Assembly (NCBI GenBank): GCA_024636405.1
Contig: JAGXHC010000037.1
Location: 1-7,053 of the forward strand
Direction: 5' to 3'
Source: Sulfitobacter sp.
GTDB taxonomy: Bacteria > Pseudomonadota > Alphaproteobacteria > Rhodobacterales > Rhodobacteraceae
DNA: 7,053 nucleotides
The notes under the pieces were generated by a model, which made no database searches, had not been told where the DNA came from, and was given only the letters and a program-made list of their open reading frames with translations. A program made the position numbers and the translations under genes. This document shows, in pieces, positions 1 through 6,093 of the stretch. Position 1 is the first letter of the stretch, and each line of letters begins with the position of its first letter.

Positions 1-888
1 GACCACATGGACCCTGCATTGCCCGTCTATGCGGAGTTCTCAAACGAGGTCTGGAACTGGCAATTTGCACAGACCCGCTGGGCGGACGAGCAGGCACAGG
101 CGCGCTGGGGCGAAAAGGATAAGGGCGCGCAATTCTACGGGGTGCGCGCTGCCGAGATCGCGCGGATATGGACGACGGTTTTTGGTGGCGTAGCCGATGC
201 GCGACTGGTGAATGTGATTGCGACCCAGACCGGCTGGTTAGGGCTTGAGACGGAAATATTGGCGGCACCGCTTTTGCAAGCCCAAGGCGGCGCGGCCCCG
301 GTTGAGGCATTTGATGCCTACGCCGTCAGCGGGTATTTCGGTGGTGTTCTGGGCCTTGCCGACGCCAAGCCAATGGTTGACGGCTGGCTAGCGGACAGCC
401 TTGCAACGGCGCAGGCGGATGCAACGGCACAAGGGCTGAGCGGCGACGCGGCCACGCAATATATTGCGGCGCACCGCTTTGATCTGGCATCCGCGCAAGC
501 AGGCCGCGAGTTGGCGGATGGATCAATCAGCGGCAATCCACAGGACACACTGGCGGATTTGATCGGGCGGGTCTGGCCCTATCACGCGGCTGTGGCGCGG
601 GCGCATGGGTTGGACCTGATCATGTATGAGGGCGGATCGCATGTTGTCGGGATTGGTGCGCAAGTCGACGACGCAGACGTGACCGAGTTCATGCAGCACT
701 TTAATTATACGCCGGAAATGGCGGAACTCTATGGAAAATTATTAGCTGGATGGAAAGACGTTGGCGGGCGGCTTTTCAATGCTTATTCAGACGTCTATGC
801 GCCGACGAAATGGGGCAGTTGGGGTGCGCTGCGGCATCTGGATGATCGAAACCCGCGCTGGGATGCGCTGGTCGATTTTCTGGAATGA
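1..888 (+). CDS. Glycoside hydrolase-like protein (clan GH-A style), 3' part
   Basis: Probably a glycan-cleaving or glycan-binding enzyme acting on the polysaccharide made by this locus; the substrate is unknown. The reading frame is open from base 1, two codons before the first ATG at 7. The protein text around that ATG looks like the interior of a domain, so the true start lies upstream of the window. About 295 residues are visible. An Asn-Glu pair in the context EFSNEVWNW (Glu codon 46-48) resembles the acid/base Asn-Glu of clan GH-A hydrolases. A second Glu in the context MYEGGSH (codon 628-630), 194 residues later, fits the nucleophile strand. The C-terminus, rich in Trp and Tyr (YSDVYAPTKWGSWGALRHL), looks like a natural domain end. 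No membrane segment is visible here, and a signal peptide, if present, would be outside the window. The stop overlaps the start of the next gene, suggesting translational coupling. The family is assigned by motif resemblance only; a catalytically inactive carbohydrate-binding relative is possible. Confidence 0.6.
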   Translation, partial: DHMDPALPVYAEFSNEVWNWQFAQTRWADEQAQARWGEKDKGAQFYGVRAAEIARIWTTVFGGVADARLVNVIATQTGWLGLETEILAAPLLQAQGGAAPVEAFDAYAVSGYFGGVLGLADAKPMVDGWLADSLATAQADATAQGLSGDAATQYIAAHRFDLASAQAGRELADGSISGNPQDTLADLIGRVWPYHAAVARAHGLDLIMYEGGSHVVGIGAQVDDADVTEFMQHFNYTPEMAELYGKLLAGWKDVGGRLFNAYSDVYAPTKWGSWGALRHLDDRNPRWDALVDFLE

Positions 889-1973
889 CGCGCGTCAGTA
901 TCCTGATCCCTGCGCATAATGAGGCGCAGTATCTGTCGGCCTGCCTGGAGGCGATGCTGTTGTCAGACACCGATCCGGATGAGGTTGTGGCGGAGGTGGT
1001 GGTGATCGCAAACGGTTGCATCGACGCAACGGTTTCAATCGCCCGCGCAATGGCAGGCCGGATGGCGGCAAGGGGCTGGACCTTGCAGGTGCTGGAATTG
1101 CCAGAGGGTGGCAAGCTGAAGGCGTTGAACAGGGGCGAGACGGCAGCGACGGGCGATGTGCTGATCTATCTTGACGCGGATGTGCATGTCTCGCCGCCGC
1201 TTGTCGGCCAGATCGTGCGGGCGTTGGATATAGATGCGCCGCGCTATGCCAGCGGCCAGCCGCATGTGCTGACGGCACAGGGCAGGATCGCCCGCGCAAT
1301 GGCAGGCCGGATGGCGGCAAGGGGCTGGGCCTTGCAGGTGCTGGAACTGCCGGAAGGTGGCAAGCTGAAGGCGTTGAACAAGGGCGAGGCGGCGGCGACG
1401 GGCGATGTGCTGATCTATCTTGACGCCGATGTGCATGTCTCGCCGCCCCTTGTCGGCCAGATCGTGCGGGCGTTGGACATAGAAGCGCCGCGCTATGCCA
1501 GCGGCCAGCCACATGTGGTGACGGCACAGGGCAAGATCGGCCGTGCATATGCGCGGTTCTGGCAGACGATGCCCTTCATGACCCAAGGGGTGGCCGGTTT
1601 CGGGCTGTTTGCGATGAACCGGGCCGGGCGCGCGCGCTGGGGCCAATGGCCCGACATCATTTCCGACGATACGTTTGCGCGGTTGCACTTCGCTCCGGCG
1701 GAACGGATCGGGGTCGCGGGCGGGTTTACATGGCCCATGGTTGAAGGTTTCGGGCCATTGGTGCGGGTGCGGCGGCGGCAGGACCGCGGGAACGCAGAGA
1801 TTGCGCAGCGTTATCCGGCGTTATTGCAAAATGCCGATCCGCACGATGGCGCTGTGCCACTTTGGCGGCGCGGGGCGCGTGATCCGGCGGGGTTGGCTGT
1901 TTATCTTGCCGTGCGCATTGCGGGGCGTCTTCCGATACTGCGCAGTCAGGACCGTTGGGCGCGGGGCAGGTAG
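885..1973 (+). CDS. Family 2 glycosyltransferase with internally duplicated catalytic segment
   Basis: Predicted to transfer a sugar from a nucleotide-sugar donor to a growing glycan at the cytoplasmic face of the membrane. The 362-residue protein begins with the GT-A signature VSILIPAHNE (residues 4-13), followed by the second strand VVVIANGCIDAT (38-49). It has the DXD metal/nucleotide motif LDADV at 96-100, and again at 179-183 because residues 52-134 are repeated as 135-217. The acceptor half follows: VAGFGLFAMN (236-245), the probable catalytic Asp pair in ISDDTF (259-264), and RVRRRQDRG (294-302), which resembles the basic R/Q-rich motif of the family. Without the repeat the protein would be 279 residues. 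The start is the ATG of an ATGA overlap with the upstream gene; I see no strong Shine-Dalgarno, which fits coupled translation. No clear transmembrane segment is seen. The family call is secure; donor, acceptor and whether the duplicated enzyme is active are unknown. Confidence 0.88.
   Translation: MTRVSILIPAHNEAQYLSACLEAMLLSDTDPDEVVAEVVVIANGCIDATVSIARAMAGRMAARGWTLQVLELPEGGKLKALNRGETAATGDVLIYLDADVHVSPPLVGQIVRALDIDAPRYASGQPHVLTAQGRIARAMAGRMAARGWALQVLELPEGGKLKALNKGEAAATGDVLIYLDADVHVSPPLVGQIVRALDIEAPRYASGQPHVVTAQGKIGRAYARFWQTMPFMTQGVAGFGLFAMNRAGRARWGQWPDIISDDTFARLHFAPAERIGVAGGFTWPMVEGFGPLVRVRRRQDRGNAEIAQRYPALLQNADPHDGAVPLWRRGARDPAGLAVYLAVRIAGRLPILRSQDRWARGR
1038..1286 (+). repeat. Tandem duplication, copy 1 (249 bp, in frame)
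   Basis: First unit of a direct tandem repeat inside the family 2 glycosyltransferase gene. It starts at ATCGCCCGCGCAATGG and ends at GGCACAGGGCAGG, encoding residues 52-134. Aligned base by base with copy 2, I count 14 mismatches in 249 positions (about 94% identity) and no indels. Six of these change the amino acid, mostly conservatively (Thr/Ala twice, Arg/Lys twice, Asp/Glu, Leu/Val). This unit carries the first GGKLKALN helix and the first LDADV DXD motif, and is contiguous with the N-terminal nucleotide-binding strands. Confidence 0.97.
1287..1535 (+). repeat. Tandem duplication, copy 2 (249 bp, in frame)
   Basis: Second unit, immediately abutting copy 1 and encoding residues 135-217. 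It carries the second GGKLKALN and LDADV motifs and runs straight into the acceptor half of the enzyme. The base following the unit begins ATCGGCCGTGCA (1536-1547), a 10-of-12 match to the unit's own first 12 bases, which marks the likely recombination junction. Confidence 0.97.
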
Positions 1974-1975
1974 CG

Positions 1976-3172
1976 TCAGTCGGCCATCAGCTTGGCTAGT
2001 TTGGCAGCTGCGTCATGCACATCGTGCCGTTCAAGTGCGCGGGTGCGACCGGCTTGCCCCATCTCTTCCAGTCTCGCGACTGATGTCGTGCTCAGCGAAG
2101 TCAGCGCATCCGCCAGCGCGGGCACATCCCCCGCAGGCACCAGCCATCCGGTTACGCCCGGTTGCACCAGTTCAGGCGAGCCCGCGATATACGTGGTGAT
2201 CACCGCACGCGCGGCGGCCATCGCTTCCATCACCACCATCGGCAGACCTTCGGCAAAGCTGGGCATCACCAGCGCATGGGCATTCGCCAATTCCGCATGG
2301 ACGCGGTCTTCTGAAACCCACCCGGTCAGGGTGATGTTGTCAGACAGGCGATGGTGCGAAATAAGTGCCTCGATCTGGCCGCGCATGGGGCCATCGCCGA
2401 TCAGGGTCAGGTGCAGGTCCGGCGCTTCTTTTGTAATCTTTGCCATAGCTGCAATCAGGGCAAGTTGGCCTTTTTGTTCAACGAACCGCCCGATATTGAC
2501 CACCCGGATCGGCCCACCGGGCATTGGACTGGGCGCGGCAAAGCGTTCCGGCTCCACGCCGCAATGTACCACCTTGATCCTGTCCCAGTCATCGTGATCT
2601 GCCCAACGGCAAAGCTGGCTTCGGCAGAACTGGCTGATTGCGACGGTAAAAGTGGCATGGCTGATCTTGGTGCCCAACGACAGTGCGCGCGGGCTGTCGA
2701 ATTCTTCGGGGCCGTGGACGGTAAAGCTGTATTTCGGACCGTCAAGCGCGTGTGCAAGCATCGCAACTGTTGTTGCATTGGTGCCGAAATGGGCGTGCAC
2801 GTGGCTGACCTTGGCGTCCTTGAGCAGGGGCAGGACTGCGCAGGCCTCGGCAAGATAGACAAGGTGCCGCATCATGCCGCCTTCGGATCGCCGGGCGCAG
2901 ACCAGAGCAAGGCGAAACGCGCCGAACCATTGAGCAGGCCTTGTTGCCAGCGTTTTGACCGTGGCGAGGGCCAATGCACCCAAGCCCTCAGCGAGGATAT
3001 ACCGCGTCTGCGCGGCCTCGCTGACGTCCTGGGGGTCCACAGGTATCTCATCGCTGCGGCGCATGGCGATGCGGGTGATGTCATGGCCCTGCGCCTCCAG
3101 CGCGCGCAATTCGCGACGGATAAAGGACTGCGAAGGCTGGGGATAGGTATTGAGAATATAGGCGATCTGCAA
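1976..3172 (-). CDS. Family 4 (GT-B) glycosyltransferase for exopolysaccharide
   Basis: Predicted retaining GT-B glycosyltransferase adding a sugar to the lipid-linked repeat unit in the cytoplasm. Counting from the TTG at 3172 it has 398 residues, normal for the family. The N-terminal domain opens with IAYILNTYPQPSQSFIRREL, typical of exopolysaccharide GT4 enzymes, and has VHAHFGTN (125-132) and FTVHG (150-154). The C-terminal donor domain has NIGRFVEQKGQ (226-236), with Arg229 and Lys234 fitting donor-phosphate contacts. LIGDGPM and GWVSEDRV follow. The EX7E pair is Glu308 and Glu316, in FAEGLPMVVMEAM. Start choice: the TTG has AGGA (3181-3184 on the plus strand) eight bases upstream and sits directly before the conserved first strand. 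An in-frame GTG at 3226 would add 18 residues but lacks a visible ribosome site. The gene converges on the upstream family 2 glycosyltransferase, with stop codons 2 bp apart. The substrate is unknown. Confidence 0.88.
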   Translation of the reverse strand: MQIAYILNTYPQPSQSFIRRELRALEAQGHDITRIAMRRSDEIPVDPQDVSEAAQTRYILAEGLGALALATVKTLATRPAQWFGAFRLALVCARRSEGGMMRHLVYLAEACAVLPLLKDAKVSHVHAHFGTNATTVAMLAHALDGPKYSFTVHGPEEFDSPRALSLGTKISHATFTVAISQFCRSQLCRWADHDDWDRIKVVHCGVEPERFAAPSPMPGGPIRVVNIGRFVEQKGQLALIAAMAKITKEAPDLHLTLIGDGPMRGQIEALISHHRLSDNITLTGWVSEDRVHAELANAHALVMPSFAEGLPMVVMEAMAAARAVITTYIAGSPELVQPGVTGWLVPAGDVPALADALTSLSTTSVARLEEMGQAGRTRALERHDVHDAAAKLAKLMAD

Positions 3173-3323
3173 AACGGCCGTCCTGAATGGATTTTCGCAC
3201 GCTAGCCGGGTGGTTGTGGCTGGCACAAGGGTGCAAAGCGAAATATGGTGCGGCGAAATCTTAGGTGAGGCAATTTTCCCAGTGTTGGCGCGGGTTTCCC
3301 ATGTTCTGAAGGGTTCACACCTG
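3173..3323. promoter_or_regulatory. Divergent intergenic region between GT4 and flippase genes
   Basis: The two flanking genes point away from each other, so this 151-bp stretch (97 bp if the GT4 gene starts at 3226) should contain promoters for both strands. It holds the AGGA ribosome site for the minus-strand TTG start and, at 3308-3313, GAAGGG ten bases before the flippase ATG. I could not identify a convincing -35/-10 pair on either strand. The assignment rests on gene orientation, not on a recognised promoter. Confidence 0.45.
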
Positions 3324-4640
3324 ATGGCGCGCGCGTTGCGCTCTGCATCGTGGATTGTGCTGAGTTACGGCGCCTCACAGGGCATCCGGCTGGCGTCGAA
3401 CCTGATCCTGACGCGGCTGCTGTTTCCTGAGGCATTCGGCCTGATGGCCCTGATCAGCGTGATAACCGTCGGGCTGACGCTGTTTTCCGACGTCGGCATC
3501 GCGCCCTCGATCGCGCAGAGCAAGCGGGGCGATGATCCTGATTTCCTGAACACGGCCTGGACCATTCAAGTGATGCGCGGGTTTGGCCTGTGGCTTGCGG
3601 CCTGCGCGTTGGCTTATCCGGTGTCGGTTTTCTATGGCGAGCCGCTTCTGGCGCTTTATCTGCCTGTCGCGGCGCTGTCGCTGGTGGTGTCGGGGTTCAA
3701 TCCGACGCGCGTCGAAACCGCACACCGCCATCTGCTGATGGGGCGGGTGACCGTGCTTGATCTAATATCGCAAGTGATCGGGATTGTGGCCATGGTGTTG
3801 CTGGCGCTGTGGCTGCAATCGGTGGCGGCATTGGTGATGGGCGGGGTGATCGGTGCGCTGGCCAAGCTGGCGCTGATGCATTTCGGCCTGCCCGGCGCGC
3901 GCAACCATCTGCGCTGGGAGCGGGCGGCAGCGATTGAGCTGGTCACTTTCGGCAAATGGATATTTCTGTCCACCATGTTCTGGTTCTTCGCTTCACAGGG
4001 GGACAAGGCCGTTTTGGGTAAATTCCTGACGCTGGAAAACCTCGGGATATATAACATTGGCTATTTTCTGGCGAGCTTTCCGCTGCTGCTGGGTCTCAGT
4101 GTCACGGGGCGAGTGATGATACCGGTCTACCGCGAAAACGCGGGCCAGATTAATCCGCGACTAAAGCGCATGCGGTACGGGCTGACGGCGGCGGTCATGG
4201 CGCTGCTGGTGGTGATGGCGATGATCGGTCCGTGGCTGGTGTCGGCGCTTTATGACATCCGATATGCCGCGAGCGGGGCGATTGTTGTTGTTCTTTCGGT
4301 CGCGCTAATGCCGCAGGTGATTGGCATGACCTACGATCAGGCAGCGCTGGCGGCTGGAGATTCGCGGCGCTTCTTTGTCTATTCGGCGCTGCGCTCCACG
4401 CTTCAGATTGTGCTGTTGCTGGTGGGGGCTGTCCACTCCGGGTTGATCGGGGCGCTTATCGGGATGGGCGTGGCGATGGTGTTGTCGCACGGGGTGCTGA
4501 TCTGGCTGGCGCGAGCGCACCGGGTGTGGGATCCGCGCCATGACGCCCTTTTTGCCGTGATTGCGATTGTTGTGGGGACATGGGCCGTGTGGCTGAACCT
4601 GCCGCAGATCAAGCTTATGATGGCAATCACCGGGTCCTGA
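3324..4640 (+). CDS. Wzx-type oligosaccharide flippase (PST family)
   Basis: Predicted inner-membrane flippase that moves undecaprenyl-linked repeat units from the cytoplasmic to the periplasmic face for polymerisation. The 438-residue protein is hydrophobic throughout, with about 12 likely membrane segments (roughly 10-30, 38-58, 85-105, 107-125, 150-185, 210-225, 245-262, 287-308, 316-336, 356-372, 374-395 and 408-426). The N-terminal stretch SQGIRLASNLILTRLLFPEA, followed by FGLMALI and a Gly-Ile-Ala-Pro-Ser-Ile segment near 58-63, is characteristic of the polysaccharide-transport branch that includes WzxC- and ExoT-like proteins. The frame is open back to 3210, but the preceding 38 codons do not look like a transporter N-terminus. 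The ATG at 3324 has GAAGGG upstream and begins with the family-like MARALRSASW. The gene converges on the chain-length gene with a 3-bp gap. The family call is strong; the glycan specificity is unknown. Confidence 0.9.
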   Translation: MARALRSASWIVLSYGASQGIRLASNLILTRLLFPEAFGLMALISVITVGLTLFSDVGIAPSIAQSKRGDDPDFLNTAWTIQVMRGFGLWLAACALAYPVSVFYGEPLLALYLPVAALSLVVSGFNPTRVETAHRHLLMGRVTVLDLISQVIGIVAMVLLALWLQSVAALVMGGVIGALAKLALMHFGLPGARNHLRWERAAAIELVTFGKWIFLSTMFWFFASQGDKAVLGKFLTLENLGIYNIGYFLASFPLLLGLSVTGRVMIPVYRENAGQINPRLKRMRYGLTAAVMALLVVMAMIGPWLVSALYDIRYAASGAIVVVLSVALMPQVIGMTYDQAALAAGDSRRFFVYSALRSTLQIVLLLVGAVHSGLIGALIGMGVAMVLSHGVLIWLARAHRVWDPRHDALFAVIAIVVGTWAVWLNLPQIKLMMAITGS

Positions 4641-4643
4641 ACG

Positions 4644-5954
4644 CTAACTTTTTGCGCGCGGTCCATTTCGGGCAAGTCGCGCGGCGCGGCCCTGTTGGCC
4701 TGCCTTGGTCCGGTCATGCAACACCTTGCGCAGACCGCGCGGCATTTTGCGCTTTGGCACTTCGGGTATGGACACCACAGGGGTCAGCCCGGTTTCGCGT
4801 TCCATCTGCCGTGCGCTGCGGATGACCGGGCGGCGGATTTCCAGCATCAACGCCGCCAGCAACGCAAGCGCTACGCTGGCGGCGCCGCCCAGGACCGCGC
4901 GATTGCGGCGGCTCATCGTGATGGGATAGTCGGGCAACAGCGCCTCTTCGATGGTGATCAACCGTTCACCGCGAGACGCCGATTCAAGCGTGAAGCCAAC
5001 CTCTGCCTCATTGCGCCGGGTCGCGACCACCTCAAGTTGGTCTTGCAGTTGCGTCAGACGGCGGTCGAACTTGGCCAGCTCCCGCTCCACTTCCGGTGTA
5101 GTCTGCAATGTCGCGTTCAGCGTGTCGCGGCGGTCGTTCAGCAAACTGCGCTGAGTTGTCAGCGTGTCGATTTGCCCGTCGATCTCAGCCTGTTCGCGCG
5201 CCACGGTGGACGCGCGCCCGCCCTGATCAATGCGCCCGCGCGCCAATTGCGCTGCAATGATCTCGCGGTCCAGCGCAAGGATCGATTCGTTCAGGCTGGA
5301 GATTTCGGCGCGTTGAAATTCAACGCCCCCTTCGACGGAAAGGTCGTTCTCACTGCGGTAGGTTTCAACCTCCGCCTCGAGGGCGCGCAGGTCACGGATC
5401 AGGTTGCGTTCCTGCCCCTGAAAGAACTCAAGCGTTTCGCGGGTCTGCTCCTGGCGCTGTGCCGCAGACAGTGCGCGCGTACGGTCGGCAAATTCATGGG
5501 CAACAAGCTGGGCATTTTCGGCGCTGCCCATTTCGGCGGTGATGGTCAGAACAGCAATGGTGCCATCGTCTGCAAAGCCTTCGCGCGCGGCGGCAACGCC
5601 GGCAATGGTGACAGCAGTGCGCAGCCGGTCCACTTTTTCGGAGGGCCGAAGCGTGGACAAGTCTTGGTAAAGGCCGAATTTGTCGATGATTTCGGTCAGG
5701 CTGCTGCGCGCCATAAGTTGCTGTTCGATCAGCTGCAACCGCCGGGCGGAGGATCCTTCAACCGTGGAGGGGGCCAGATCATTGGCGATCTTGGGCTGCT
5801 CGATCTGTATCACTTCGGCGGAGCGGTACAGATGTGGCTGCTGCAGCGCCCACCAGACAGATGTCAGACAGCCAAGCACGATGATCGCAAGGATCAATCC
5901 TGCGCGCCTGCGGATCATGTCCAGCACGTCTTCGAGAGAATAGATCGGCCCCAT
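4644..5954 (-). CDS. Wzz/GumC/ExoP-type polysaccharide co-polymerase
   Basis: Predicted inner-membrane co-polymerase that controls polymer chain length and helps export, working with the adjacent CpsD-like protein. Counting from the ATG at 5954 it has 436 residues: a cytoplasmic start MGPIYSLEDVLDMIRRR, membrane segment about 18-37, then the Wzz-type periplasmic region. A long Glu/Arg/Leu-rich coiled coil spans about 170-285. A TTPEVEREL segment (285-293) matches the GNVR-type region, and a Pro-containing PDYP (341-344) precedes membrane segment two (about 353-373), as in chain-length regulators. A cytoplasmic tail of about 60 residues follows instead of a fused kinase domain, so the P-loop protein is separate. 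The frame stays open to 6185, but that extension overlaps the upstream gene and lacks family-like sequence. ATG 5963 is an alternative, adding three residues; ATG 5954 was preferred because GGAA lies nine bases before it. Confidence 0.88.
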   Translation of the reverse strand: MGPIYSLEDVLDMIRRRAGLILAIIVLGCLTSVWWALQQPHLYRSAEVIQIEQPKIANDLAPSTVEGSSARRLQLIEQQLMARSSLTEIIDKFGLYQDLSTLRPSEKVDRLRTAVTIAGVAAAREGFADDGTIAVLTITAEMGSAENAQLVAHEFADRTRALSAAQRQEQTRETLEFFQGQERNLIRDLRALEAEVETYRSENDLSVEGGVEFQRAEISSLNESILALDREIIAAQLARGRIDQGGRASTVAREQAEIDGQIDTLTTQRSLLNDRRDTLNATLQTTPEVERELAKFDRRLTQLQDQLEVVATRRNEAEVGFTLESASRGERLITIEEALLPDYPITMSRRNRAVLGGAASVALALLAALMLEIRRPVIRSARQMERETGLTPVVSIPEVPKRKMPRGLRKVLHDRTKAGQQGRAARLARNGPRAKS

Positions 5955-5963
5955 CGTTCTCAT

Positions 5964-6093
5964 TTCCAATCGCTGCCGCCGATAAACGCGACAAGCGCAC
6001 GACGTTTTGTCGTTCAAAACCGAATAGTTTGTCGACAATAGGGCATTCGACAGGTTTCTGACAGTCCTGTGGCATGCCGGGCAGGGCTGCGGC
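5964..6093 (-). promoter_or_regulatory. 130-bp gap with TTGTCG/CGACAA word cluster
   Basis: Non-coding stretch between the CpsD-like stop codon and the co-polymerase start, less GC-rich than its neighbours around 6004-6045. It contains CGACAA at 5989-5994, TTGTCG at 6007-6012, and the overlapping pair TTGTCG 6029-6034 / CGACAA 6033-6038. A small dyad, ACGAC-GTTTT-GTCGT, lies at about 5999-6013. No T-run follows a strong stem, so I do not call a terminator. A promoter or operator giving the co-polymerase gene separate control is an inference from length and repeats. Confidence 0.35.
6029..6038. repeat. Perfect 10-bp palindrome TTGTCGACAA
   Basis: The sequence reads identically on both strands. 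It lies about 75 bp upstream of the co-polymerase start. A half-site, GTTTTGTCG at 6004-6012, recurs as GTTTGTCG at 6027-6034, about two helical turns away, which would suit a dimeric regulator. No known regulator is recognised. Confidence 0.5.

Noticed and set aside
1038..1535. Duplication as an assembly artefact
   Set aside because: The copies differ at 14 of 249 positions, so they are not the same sequence placed twice, although read-level confirmation is still desirable.
895..1688. Two 217-residue minus-strand open frames opposite the GT2 gene
   Set aside because: They are antisense shadows of a GC-rich coding region; their internal repeats merely mirror the 249-bp duplication, and the plus frame has clear GT2 motifs.
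2351..3205. 284-residue plus-strand open frame opposite the GT4 gene
   Set aside because: The opposite strand encodes a complete GT-B protein with an EX7E motif; the plus-frame product shows no recognisable motif.
3221..3235. Sigma-54-like element TGGCAC...TGCA in the divergent region
   Set aside because: The GG and GC doublets are separated by nine bases instead of the required ten, and no activator or enhancer site was seen.
3210..3323. 38-codon N-terminal extension of the flippase
   Set aside because: It runs through the divergent region, is not transporter-like, and the ATG at 3324 has a ribosome site and a family-like N-terminus.
5999..6013. Hairpin ACGAC-GTTTT-GTCGT as a terminator
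   Set aside because: The stem is only 5 bp and no T-run follows on either strand.
4695..6041. 448-residue plus-strand open frame opposite the co-polymerase gene
   Set aside because: The minus strand gives a coherent Wzz-type protein with two membrane segments and a coiled coil; the plus frame is a low-stop GC shadow.
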